A DNA stretch of 20,439 nucleotides. Origin: a virus. Within the stretch, counting starts at the first letter, position 1, and each line of letters opens with the position of its first letter. This document shows positions 1 to 7,444 of this stretch, in pieces. The translations under genes and the position numbers were made by a program. The stretch covers positions 1-20,439 of IMG/VR virus record IMGVR_UViG_3300037517_000349. The stretch is one strand, 5' to 3'. Under the pieces are notes generated by a model. That model worked only from the letters and a program-made list of their open reading frames with translations. It was not told the origin of the DNA and did no database searches.

Positions 1-1005
1 ATGCTGGTTCGGTGGTCAGACCAAGAAGACCCGTCTATGTGGACGCCTTCCATCACCAATCAGTCGGGCAGTATTACCCTGTCCCACGGCTCTACCATTG
101 TCACTGCCATCCAAAGCAAACAAGAGATTGTGATTTTTACGGATTCTGCGCTGTATTCACTCCAGTACCTTGGCCCACCTTATGTTTGGGGATCACAGCT
201 ACTTGGCGACAACACCTCGCTTGCTGGTCCCAATGCGGTGACTCTGGCGGCAGGAACCATTTACTGGATGGGCGTAGACAAGTTCTACAAGTACGATGGA
301 CGACTCCAAGCCCTTCCCTGTGACTTACTTCGGTACGTCTACAACGACATTGACCGGGTGCAGTTTTCACAGGTTTACGCTTCTACCAATGAAGGTTTTA
401 ATGAGGTGTGGTGGTTCTACCCCAGTGATGGTTCTACAACCAACGACAGCTATGTGATCTACAACTACGTAGAAAACATCTGGTATTACGGCTCTATGGC
501 ACGTACTGCATGGCTGGACAGTGGCCTTCAAGACTACCCAATTGCAGCTACCTACAGCAACAACCTTGTCAGCCATGAACTAGGTGTGGACGACGGTGTG
601 ACCGCTACCCTTGCGCCAATTACCGCATTCATCACCTCATCCCAGTTCGACATTGGCGACGGCCACAACTTTGCTTTTGTCTGGAGGATGCTGCCTGACC
701 TGACCTTCAACGGCTCCACGAACGGAGCGACACCCAGCCTGACCATGCAGCTTCTGCCTTTGCAAAACTCTGGCTCTGGATACAACAGCCCCAAATCAGT
801 CGGCGGCGACAGCAGCAGCGCAGAAGGAACAGTCACAGCCACCCAGAGCTACCCCATTGACCTAGACACCTACAACGGGCAGTTGAACATCCGGGTCAGG
901 GCACGGCAGATGTCGATGAAGATCAGTTCAAACACCCTTGGCACACAGTGGCAGATGGGCGCTCCAAGAATTGACATCAGGCCTGATGGTCGAAGGGGTG
1001 GTTGA
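1..1005 (+). CDS. Phage stabilization / neck-like virion protein, C-terminal part (5' truncated by window edge)
   Basis: The visible 334 residues resemble the C-terminal two thirds of the P22 gp10-like packaged-DNA stabilization family, a neck/tail protein that closes the portal after packaging. The family-typical stretch RWSDQEDPSMWTP (residues 4-16) is followed by beta-rich segments, including a GVDKFYKYDG loop (about 91-100) and an EVWWFYPS strand (about 135-142). The alternating hydrophobic pattern with Trp/Tyr clusters fits a beta-propeller-like fold. The ATG at base 1 is probably an internal Met, because the RWSDQ stretch lies well inside comparable proteins; the true start should lie upstream of the window. 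The stop TGA (1003-1005) overlaps the ATG of the next gene (TGATG), so the two are probably translationally coupled. Family assignment is from recalled sequence pattern, not a search. Confidence 0.6.
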   Translation: MLVRWSDQEDPSMWTPSITNQSGSITLSHGSTIVTAIQSKQEIVIFTDSALYSLQYLGPPYVWGSQLLGDNTSLAGPNAVTLAAGTIYWMGVDKFYKYDGRLQALPCDLLRYVYNDIDRVQFSQVYASTNEGFNEVWWFYPSDGSTTNDSYVIYNYVENIWYYGSMARTAWLDSGLQDYPIAATYSNNLVSHELGVDDGVTATLAPITAFITSSQFDIGDGHNFAFVWRMLPDLTFNGSTNGATPSLTMQLLPLQNSGSGYNSPKSVGGDSSSAEGTVTATQSYPIDLDTYNGQLNIRVRARQMSMKISSNTLGTQWQMGAPRIDIRPDGRRGG

Positions 1006-1322
1006 TGGCACAAAAGAACGTAGTAGCCCCCCGGCTACCTAGCCCCCCACAGGAGTACGACCCTGTTTACATGAACCAACTGTTGAGTTTGTTGCGTCTG
1101 TACTTCAACCAACTGGACAACGCAGGGCCGATGGCAGGTTCTACACAGATCAACGGAACCACTGTAGTATCGGGTTTGAGTTTCTTCCCTACGTCTGGCA
1201 CAGACCCCAGCTTGCCCACAGACGCTGACTTTGCCAATTTGAGGATTGGTGACGTTTACCGAGACACCACCACTGGCGCAACAAGCACGAGCCAAGTGCT
1301 TAGAATAAAGACTGCGGTGTAG
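1005..1322 (+). CDS. Small conserved phage protein of unknown function, 105 aa
   Basis: A 105-residue protein beginning at the ATG at 1005, which overlaps the preceding stop codon in a TGATG junction. A TTG at 1002 in the same frame is a poorer start. The N-terminus is Pro-rich (PRLPSPPQEYDP, residues 9-20). It is followed by a helix with a regular hydrophobic face (MNQLLSLLRLYFNQLDN, about 23-39), then a Gly/Thr-rich region and a beta-like end (LRIGDVYRDTT and SQVLRIK). Small proteins of this kind sit next to stabilization-like genes in many podovirus-like genomes, but I know of no assigned function. The position between neck and ejection-protein genes suggests a virion or assembly role. No signal peptide or membrane segment is seen. 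Confidence 0.7.
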   Translation: MAQKNVVAPRLPSPPQEYDPVYMNQLLSLLRLYFNQLDNAGPMAGSTQINGTTVVSGLSFFPTSGTDPSLPTDADFANLRIGDVYRDTTTGATSTSQVLRIKTAV

Positions 1323-1331
1323 GATACCACT

Positions 1332-4300
1332 ATGAACATTGCAGAAGCACAATCAAACTACAACGCAGCCGTTCAAGCGCTAAATTCTGCTTCAGGCGAG
1401 GACTACGGACCGGCATACGCCAACTACTCGGCAGCTAAAAATGCGCTTAATGCGGCTAATAATGCCCCCGCCCCTGTTGCCCCCGCTCCTGCTCCTGCCC
1501 CCGCTCCTGCTCCCGCTCCTGCTCCTAGGGAAACTCCCACTCCTACCGCCTTTGTAGATGACGGCCCCTATAGGGATAGTGTTGATCCCGAAAGATTTAC
1601 TGACTTTACTCCGGAACCTGTTACATCGCCCGTAGCACCTGCGTCTGCCGCCCCAACCAGCCCTTGGGAAATTGACGCAAAGCAATTTAATGACGCAATT
1701 GCAGGCAAACTGCAATACAACAATGTCCCGGCAGGCTCAGTATCGTTAAAACTCGCCAACGGTAGAGTGTGGACCCCCAGTGGCGCAGGGGGCGGGATTA
1801 CCTACCACCCTGCTGATCCGGGCGGCTGGATTGCATCTGAGGGCGCAGAGGGCGGAACAACCTATTCTTATAAAGCTCCGATTCCCGTAGCCTACTACGA
1901 AGTCAGCGGTGACCTTAGCGCAATGCTTGGGACACCCGGCTCGGATAAACACGCCAATGTCAAGTACATAGAACAAAACGGCAAGATGGTTCCGCTGGAG
2001 GAGCCAAAGTATTGGAACTGGGAACCAGACACAGCGTTTCAAAAAGCTCTGCTTGTGTTTGGCGCTGCGGTACTTGGTGCGGGTGTTATTGCCGAGTTAG
2101 TTAGCACCGCAGGGGCTGCTTCTACTGCTACAGCCTTAGAAGGTTTAGGCGTTGCTGATTTGGCCGGTGGGTTGTCTTCTACAGTCCTTTCCTCTGCTGG
2201 TTCTGAATTAGTTGCCGCTGGCGCTCTGGCAGGAGGAGAGGCCGCAGCAGCCACAACCCTTGCCGGTGAATTAGCTACTTCAGCGGCTGCTGGTACGGGG
2301 TCTAGTTTTACCATATCCGGTGTTCTTACTTCCCCCGGTGCCGCCATCGGTAAAGCGCTTGGGATTACCAATCCTACCCTTGCTCAGATGGTAGGAAACA
2401 CCATCATTGAAACTGCCAAAAATGGCGGTGATGTAGGCAAGGCAATACAAAACGCGGCCATATCCACGGGGTTAAGTCTTGTTGGCTCTAGTATCTCCAG
2501 TGATGTAACCAAAGCACTTAAAGATATACCCACAGATGTATTGCCAAACATTGTTAAGTCAGGAATAGCACAAGGAGTTAGCGGTGCGGTTACCGCAACA
2601 GTTACGGGAGGAAGCCCACTCAGCGCGTTAGCTGGCGCAGCAATAGGCACCGCAGTAAATGGCGTTATTGGCGAGATTCCGGAACTTAGTGACCTACCCA
2701 AAGAAGCACAAAGTGTAGCTAGGGCAGCTATTACAGCTTCGCTAACGGGTAAAGATATTACTGATGCGGCTTTAGCTGCTGCTCTTGCGGAGGGTAAAAA
2801 AGCTATTACGGGTTACGTTGGTACAGCAACAGGGCTAGTCCCTGAAGAGAAAGACCCCATCCTTGATTTAGACCCCATCCTTGATGTAGACCAGCTAGAT
2901 ACAAATACGGAAGCCGCTAGGTTGGAGGCTGAGCGGGTGGAGGCTGAAAAAGCTGCAGCAGATAAACTAATTTCAGATAACTTAGCAGACCAAGCCACTA
3001 CAGATGTAGAAGAGGCTAGGGAGATATTCGAATCAGTTTATGGTCGTGATCCAACGGAGGGTGAATTAGCTGATTACACTGGTCAGTCTGAAGCAGAGGT
3101 TAAGAAACTACTTGAGGATGCAAATACTGCTAGGGTTGAAACTGAACGAGTTGCGGCTGAGCAGGTCGAAGCTGAAAGAGTTGAAGCGGCTAGGTTGGAG
3201 GCTGAACGAGTTTTGGCCGAGCAAACAGAAGCCCAAAGGATTGAGGCTGAGCGGGTTGAAAATGAAAGACTAAAAGCTGAGCAAGTCGAAGCGGAAAGAC
3301 TAAAAGCTGAGCAAGTTGAGGCTGCTAGGGTTGAAGCCGAAAGGATGGAGGCTGAAAGAGTCGAAGCTGCTAGGGTCGAAGCTGCTAGGGTCGAAGCTGC
3401 TAGGGTCGAAGCTGAAAAAGTTGCAGCAGATAAACTAATTTCAGATAACTTAGCAGACTTAGCCTCCACTGACCCAGATGAAGCTGCTGCTATATTTAAA
3501 TCAGTTTATGGTCGTGATCCAACAGATGGTGAGTTGGCTGACTACATGGGTCAATCCGAGGCGGAGGTTAGAACGTCACTAGAGAGTGCAAATGCTGCAA
3601 GAATTGAGGCTGAAAGGATTGAGGCTGAAAGGATTGAGGCTGAGCAGGTCGAAGCTGAAAGGGTCAAAGCTGAGCAAGCAGAAGCTGAAAGAGTTGAGGC
3701 TGAAAGACTAGAAGCCGCTAGGGTCGAAGCTGAGCGAATTGAAGCTGAGCGAGTCACAGCAGATTTAGCCTCCACTGACCCAACGGAAGCTGCTGCTATA
3801 TTTAAATCAGTTTATGGGAGAGACCCTACAGATGGTGAGTTGGCTGACTACATGGGTCAGTCTGAAGCAGAAGTTAAAAGGTTGCTAGATGAACGCTATG
3901 CTTTAGATATAGTTGACGAACCCATTGATAAGCCAGACCCATTACCAGACCCATTTGTAAGTCCACCACCTGAACCAGACCCATTTGTAAGTCCACCACC
4001 TGAACCAGAACCTGAACCAGAACCTGAAGTAGAACTTGAACCTGAAGTAGAACCAGAAGTATTACCACGACCTGAACCTGAACCAGAACCTGAACCAGAA
4101 GTATTACCACGACCTGAACCTGAACCAGAACCTGAACCAGAAGTATTACCACGACCTGAACCTGAAGGGTGTGGTGAAGGTTTCCATGAAGACCCAGTTA
4201 CTGGCTTGTGCGTACCAGACGATGATGAGCCACCTGTTGTAGAGCCAGAACCTGAAGTAGACCCACCTATAGAAGAGCCAGAAGGCTGTGCTGAGGGTTT

Positions 4301-4985
4301 TCACGAAGACCCGGTAACTGGCTTGTGTGTTCCCGATGATGATGAACCACTTGTTGTAGAGCCAGAGCCTGAAGAGCCTGAAGAGCCTGTTGTAGAGCCA
4401 CCTATAGACGAACCTGAAGGGTGTGGTGAAGGTTTCCATGAAGACCCAGTTACGGGTCTATGTGTTCCAGACGATGATGAAGAACCAGAGCCAGAACCAG
4501 AAGGCTGTGCGGAGGGTTTTCACGAAGACCCCGTTACTGGGCTATGTGTGCCAGATGAGGACCAAGAAGAGGAAGAGTGTCCCGAAGGTCAAGTGCGAAA
4601 CCTCACTACAGGATTGTGTGAAATTGGGGGTACTAGACCGATTGTCATCAAACCCGTTGTCCCTAAGCCCGTTGTCCCTACGCCTGTTGTCCCTACGCCT
4701 GTTGTCCAGCCTAATACCAAAACTAAACAAGCTGATCAATTGCGCGGCCAAATGCAATTTGGTTTACAAGGGCTAATAGGCGGTTTACAGCAACAAGCTA
4801 CACAAATGGCAGCACCTGTACCAGTGGAAACAGTAAAAGCAACGCCGGGGTTTAGCTTGGATTCCCCTTTAAACGTTAAAGCCTTTGGGGATTACGAGTC
4901 TCAGAAAGTAAACCCGAAGGACAAAGAGTCACTTAAAATCGCTACAGGTGGGTACCTTGATGACCTACTTAAAGCAATACGCTAA
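1332..4985 (+). CDS. Giant modular repeat virion protein (1217 aa): Gly/Ala membrane-like region, pentapeptide helices, YGRDPT modules, Pro-Glu stalk, Cys-pair modules
   Basis: Starts at ATG 1332 after an AGGA site (1321-1324). Order of regions: residues 1-65, helix plus an Ala-Pro linker; about 110-235, a compact region rich in Gly, Trp and Tyr; about 236-500, long Gly/Ala-rich hydrophobic segments (opening [20 protein letters not shown]) that could enter membranes; 542-855, three copies of a module with the core [15 protein letters not shown], separated by charged pentapeptide helices; about 860-945, a Pro-Glu stalk; 945-1090, five C-x12-C modules ([14 protein letters not shown]); a Pro-Val stretch; and a Gln-rich C-terminal end closing with [12 protein letters not shown]. 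No enzyme motif is visible. Its place directly ahead of other internal-type proteins suggests a virion or ejected protein, and the long helices and stalk suggest a spanning or fibrous role; both are inference. The DNA looks more AT-rich and repetitive than the downstream 1949-aa gene. Confidence 0.75.
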   Translation: MNIAEAQSNYNAAVQALNSASGEDYGPAYANYSAAKNALNAANNAPAPVAPAPAPAPAPAPAPAPRETPTPTAFVDDGPYRDSVDPERFTDFTPEPVTSPVAPASAAPTSPWEIDAKQFNDAIAGKLQYNNVPAGSVSLKLANGRVWTPSGAGGGITYHPADPGGWIASEGAEGGTTYSYKAPIPVAYYEVSGDLSAMLGTPGSDKHANVKYIEQNGKMVPLEEPKYWNWEPDTAFQKALLVFGAAVLGAGVIAELVSTAGAASTATALEGLGVADLAGGLSSTVLSSAGSELVAAGALAGGEAAAATTLAGELATSAAAGTGSSFTISGVLTSPGAAIGKALGITNPTLAQMVGNTIIETAKNGGDVGKAIQNAAISTGLSLVGSSISSDVTKALKDIPTDVLPNIVKSGIAQGVSGAVTATVTGGSPLSALAGAAIGTAVNGVIGEIPELSDLPKEAQSVARAAITASLTGKDITDAALAAALAEGKKAITGYVGTATGLVPEEKDPILDLDPILDVDQLDTNTEAARLEAERVEAEKAAADKLISDNLADQATTDVEEAREIFESVYGRDPTEGELADYTGQSEAEVKKLLEDANTARVETERVAAEQVEAERVEAARLEAERVLAEQTEAQRIEAERVENERLKAEQVEAERLKAEQVEAARVEAERMEAERVEAARVEAARVEAARVEAEKVAADKLISDNLADLASTDPDEAAAIFKSVYGRDPTDGELADYMGQSEAEVRTSLESANAARIEAERIEAERIEAEQVEAERVKAEQAEAERVEAERLEAARVEAERIEAERVTADLASTDPTEAAAIFKSVYGRDPTDGELADYMGQSEAEVKRLLDERYALDIVDEPIDKPDPLPDPFVSPPPEPDPFVSPPPEPEPEPEPEVELEPEVEPEVLPRPEPEPEPEPEVLPRPEPEPEPEPEVLPRPEPEGCGEGFHEDPVTGLCVPDDDEPPVVEPEPEVDPPIEEPEGCAEGFHEDPVTGLCVPDDDEPLVVEPEPEEPEEPVVEPPIDEPEGCGEGFHEDPVTGLCVPDDDEEPEPEPEGCAEGFHEDPVTGLCVPDEDQEEEECPEGQVRNLTTGLCEIGGTRPIVIKPVVPKPVVPTPVVPTPVVQPNTKTKQADQLRGQMQFGLQGLIGGLQQQATQMAAPVPVETVKATPGFSLDSPLNVKAFGDYESQKVNPKDKESLKIATGGYLDDLLKAIR
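3129..3422 (+). repeat. Pentapeptide helix block 1: about 20 in-register (E/A)-R-V-E-A units
   Basis: Residues 600-697 of the 1217-aa protein read as about twenty consecutive five-residue units with consensus [E/A]-[R/Q]-[V/I/L]-E-A and no register break. The DNA has three perfect 15-base tandem copies of tcgaagctgctaggg at 3361-3405. A five-residue period turns 140 degrees per unit on a helix, so it does not build the fixed hydrophobic stripe of a heptad coiled coil. The i to i+3/i+4 Glu-Arg pairs instead suit a stable single alpha helix. Three similar units precede module 1 (about residues 527-541). Confidence 0.85.
3594..3758 (+). repeat. Pentapeptide helix block 2: 11 in-register units
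   Basis: Residues about 755-809 of the 1217-aa protein are eleven more units of the same pentapeptide (for example [15 protein letters not shown]), joining the second YGRDPT module to the third. The register is again unbroken. Codons vary more than in block 1, which suggests older or diverged copies. Confidence 0.85.
4056..4163 (+). repeat. 42-base tandem repeat encoding a Pro-Glu stalk
   Basis: Units begin at 4056, 4098 and 4140, each starting gaagtattaccacgacctg and encoding [14 protein letters not shown]; the third copy is partial. The repeat continues a longer Pro-Glu/Pro-Asp tract from about 3920. It probably forms a stiff extended linker, and the near-identical copies make it prone to expansion and contraction. 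Confidence 0.85.
4164..4628 (+). repeat. Five Cys-pair modules (C-x12-C) in the 1217-aa protein
   Basis: Modules start at 4164, 4281, 4416, 4500 and 4575. The first four encode EGC(G/A)[15 protein letters not shown] followed by acidic residues. The fifth is degenerate ([18 protein letters not shown]) but keeps both Cys and the TGLC core. Spacers are Pro-Glu-Val rich and vary in length (39, 45, 28 and 25 codons between starts). Each Cys pair could form a small disulfide loop outside the cytoplasm; metal binding by two Cys alone is less likely. Confidence 0.85.
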
Positions 4986-4996
4986 AGAGGTTTGAT

Positions 4997-7435
4997 ATGG
5001 CATACGATGCTGAAGGCAACTACATTGATGATTCCGCCGATACTTTTGGTGACGTTGCTATTTCTAACGATACTGGTGAAAACTGGTGGAATAGTTGGTC
5101 TGGAGGAATGGCAGATAGCGAAGAAATTACTCTAAGCGATGGGTCAACAGTCAGCGTTTCTGACATTTATGCAGACCCAAGCCGGGCAAAAGATATTATT
5201 AAGACTTCAGCAGATGCAAATATTTTTGTATCTTCGGTAAAAAAGTTGTTTGGCGAAGGTGCTGCAAATGTTGTAAAAAAAGCAATTTACAACAAAGATG
5301 AAACTACTTTTAATCCCGCAGGCATTGCAACAGGTATTGCTGGCATCTACGGCTTAATGGGTGGCAACCAAGTCCAAACAGGTGGCTACAACAAACCCAT
5401 TCCCAAGCTAACCGCTACGCGAGAGCAAATACCCTACGCCGCTGATCCAAACCGCAGGCCCGGTGAAGCTGGTCGTTCGTACTTCACAGATACCCAATTT
5501 ACCGCCCCCGCTGACGCTGCTGCCGCTCAAGCTGCTGCAAAAGTTCAAGCACAAGGGATAGCTTCAGCAGTACCCCAAAGGGCTGCACAGGTAAACCCAT
5601 ATGAGGGACAATATAAACCTGCGTGGAATTCCCCAGCACCCACTGCCCAAGCTCAAACTGCCCCTGCTTCCGGTGTAGCTCAACTTCTTCCCGTACCACG
5701 AGCTAGAGGGTTTAGGGATTACGAAGAAACGCCTGTGCAACAGCCACTGGAGACCGATCCGCAGCCCCCATTCACTCCTACAAGTGGCCTTGCAACGCTT
5801 GCTCAAGAACCCAGTCAACAACCGCCACCGCAGGCACCACAGCCATTCCGTGATCCGGAACTTGCTCGGCGTTATTTTGATCAAGCACCAATGCACCATT
5901 ATGTGCCGGGGACTTCCTTGGCACGAATAAAAGAATTAGAGGAGAATGATTATCAAAATTGGTTAAGTCGGCAATCGATAAATAATCCTCCTAATATGCC
6001 CCTGCCTTACGATCCGACCACCGGCAAAGGTGACTATCCCTACTTTCCTGCCGGTTTAAATGCTGACGGCGCTGTTACTGGCGGGAACTTAGGAATGCAA
6101 CAACCGCAAGCAACGCCGCCCCCACCCACTCCTACAAGTGGCCTTGCAACGCTTGCGCATGGTGGTTTAGCTGCCGGTGGTTTTGTTGTACCTGCGGACG
6201 TAGTGGCTCACTTGGGCAACGGTAGCTCTAGTGCTGGCCTAGCCCTATTGGCAAAAAAGCTAAACGCAAAAGCGATTAAGGGGAAAGGCGATGGCATGAG
6301 TGATTCCATCCCCACTCACATTGACGGTAAGGAGAAAGCCTTGGTTGCAAACGACGAAGCCTACATTGACCCCAATATGGTTAAACGCATTGGCGGCGGG
6401 AACACTAAATCTGGGGCAGATAAACTGCTCGCCATGATGGAACGTATCCGTAAAGCACGTACAGGTAACCCTAAACAAGGCAAACGGATTAACCCTGAAA
6501 AATTCATGCCCGGTGGCATTGCTCAATTGGCTGGTGGTGGAGAGATTCAGAGGTTTAACGTTGGCGCTGGAGGAGCGACACCTACTGTAACTCCGGGTCC
6601 ACTGTCCACCCCTGCGGCTACACCGCTGGGTACATCTACCTCATCTAGCCTGTCCCCTTGGGCTGGTGATTACGTAACCAACTACTTAGGTAAAGGGCAA
6701 GCCCTTGCTGAGGCACCGTATCAATCCTATGGTGGGCCATTGACTGCCGGGGCTTCTAATTTACAGAACCAAGCCTTTGCTGGAATTGGCGCTGCGGCAC
6801 AGGAGGGGTATAAACCTACAACCTACCAAGGCGGTACGTTTGACGCAACGCAAGCGCAGAACTACATGAACCCGTACCTATCGGCTTCTCTTAATCCACA
6901 ACTGGATGAGATGCGCCGACAAGCTGATATTACCCGTACTAACGACGCTGGGAGAATGACCCGCGCTGGTGCTTACGGTGGTAGCCGCCAAGGTGTTTTG
7001 GAAGCAGCGGGGAATGAGGCAATGGCTAGGCAGCAAAACCAAGCTATTGGAACTGGTTACCAGACAGCCTATGACAAGGCAATGCAACAGTTCAACACTG
7101 AGCAAGATCGTCGTTTGGGTGCTGAGAAATCTACAGAGGCATCACGCCAGTACAGTGCTGACTACGGTCTTAAATCCCTTGGTGAAGCTGCTAGTTTGGG
7201 TGCGGTACAACGTGGCATTGCTACTGAAGGCATTAACGCTGATAGGCAGCAGTTTGAAGAGCAGCGCGACTACCCTCTTAAAATGGTCCAGTACCAAAAA
7301 GACCTGTTGCAAGGGCTACCGATTACATCTGCGGCAACAACAGCTAACACAAGCGGGATGAGCCAGATTACAGGCGGTATCGCAGACCTTATGTCTCTGT
7401 ATAAAACTCTTGCTGGCCTCGGGCAACCAAAGTAA
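4997..7435 (+). CDS. Gly-rich phage virion protein with GDGMSDSIP and YMNPY/GGSRQ regions (812 aa)
   Basis: Starts at ATG 4997 after an AGAGG site. Three regions can be seen. Residues 1-135 are an acidic N-terminus ending in a short hydrophobic stretch (GIATGIAGIYGLMGG). Residues 140-385 are Pro/Gln/Ala-rich and disordered. Residues 388-520 run from HGGLAAGGFVVPADVV through GDGMSDSIP (431-439) and DGKEKALVANDEAYI to MPGGIAQLAGGGE (about 504-516), a pattern common in aquatic tailed-phage virion proteins. From about residue 573 comes a second recurrent phage region with YMNPY (623-627), a RRQADITR helix, GAYGGSRQ (about 659-666) and a Gln/Ala-rich helical tail. Neither region has an assigned activity that I know of. 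The chain looks like two phage modules joined by a linker. Its context among long helical or Gly-rich proteins points to an internal or ejected virion component, which is inference. Confidence 0.7.
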   Translation: MAYDAEGNYIDDSADTFGDVAISNDTGENWWNSWSGGMADSEEITLSDGSTVSVSDIYADPSRAKDIIKTSADANIFVSSVKKLFGEGAANVVKKAIYNKDETTFNPAGIATGIAGIYGLMGGNQVQTGGYNKPIPKLTATREQIPYAADPNRRPGEAGRSYFTDTQFTAPADAAAAQAAAKVQAQGIASAVPQRAAQVNPYEGQYKPAWNSPAPTAQAQTAPASGVAQLLPVPRARGFRDYEETPVQQPLETDPQPPFTPTSGLATLAQEPSQQPPPQAPQPFRDPELARRYFDQAPMHHYVPGTSLARIKELEENDYQNWLSRQSINNPPNMPLPYDPTTGKGDYPYFPAGLNADGAVTGGNLGMQQPQATPPPPTPTSGLATLAHGGLAAGGFVVPADVVAHLGNGSSSAGLALLAKKLNAKAIKGKGDGMSDSIPTHIDGKEKALVANDEAYIDPNMVKRIGGGNTKSGADKLLAMMERIRKARTGNPKQGKRINPEKFMPGGIAQLAGGGEIQRFNVGAGGATPTVTPGPLSTPAATPLGTSTSSSLSPWAGDYVTNYLGKGQALAEAPYQSYGGPLTAGASNLQNQAFAGIGAAAQEGYKPTTYQGGTFDATQAQNYMNPYLSASLNPQLDEMRRQADITRTNDAGRMTRAGAYGGSRQGVLEAAGNEAMARQQNQAIGTGYQTAYDKAMQQFNTEQDRRLGAEKSTEASRQYSADYGLKSLGEAASLGAVQRGIATEGINADRQQFEEQRDYPLKMVQYQKDLLQGLPITSAATTANTSGMSQITGGIADLMSLYKTLAGLGQPK
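5773..6156 (+). repeat. Pair of perfect 30-base direct repeats inside the 812-aa gene
   Basis: The 30-base sequence starting cactcctacaagtggccttg occurs at 5773-5802 and again at 6127-6156. The offset of 354 bases is a multiple of three, so both encode TPTSGLATLA. The first copy runs into a Gln/Pro linker and the second into the HGGLAAGG region. Recombination between them would delete 118 codons in frame. Confidence 0.9.
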
Positions 7436-7444
7436 GGAAAAACC

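Larger units (their letters stand above)
2955..3890 (+). repeat. Three copies of a YGRDPT module in the 1217-aa protein
   Basis: The modules lie at about 2955-3128, 3423-3593 and 3759-3890 (residues about 542-599, 698-754 and 810-853). Each reads roughly [34 protein letters not shown]. Copies 1 and 2 share a perfect 36-base direct repeat at their left ends (2955-2990 and 3423-3458, starting gcagcagataaactaatt). Copy 3 lacks the ADKLISDN lead-in. The GRDPT-x-ELADY core recalls the GRxPdxxGLxYW core of DUF4214-type repeats, but this resemblance is weak. Confidence 0.85.

Noticed and set aside
1002-1004. TTG at 1002 as start of the 105-aa gene
   Set aside because: The adjacent in-frame ATG at 1005 is a better start and forms the usual TGATG stop-start overlap.
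3361-3414. 15-base tandem repeats considered as a possible CRISPR-like or iteron array
   Set aside because: Copies are contiguous with no spacers, are in frame within a coding pentapeptide repeat, and vary at synonymous sites outside the core.
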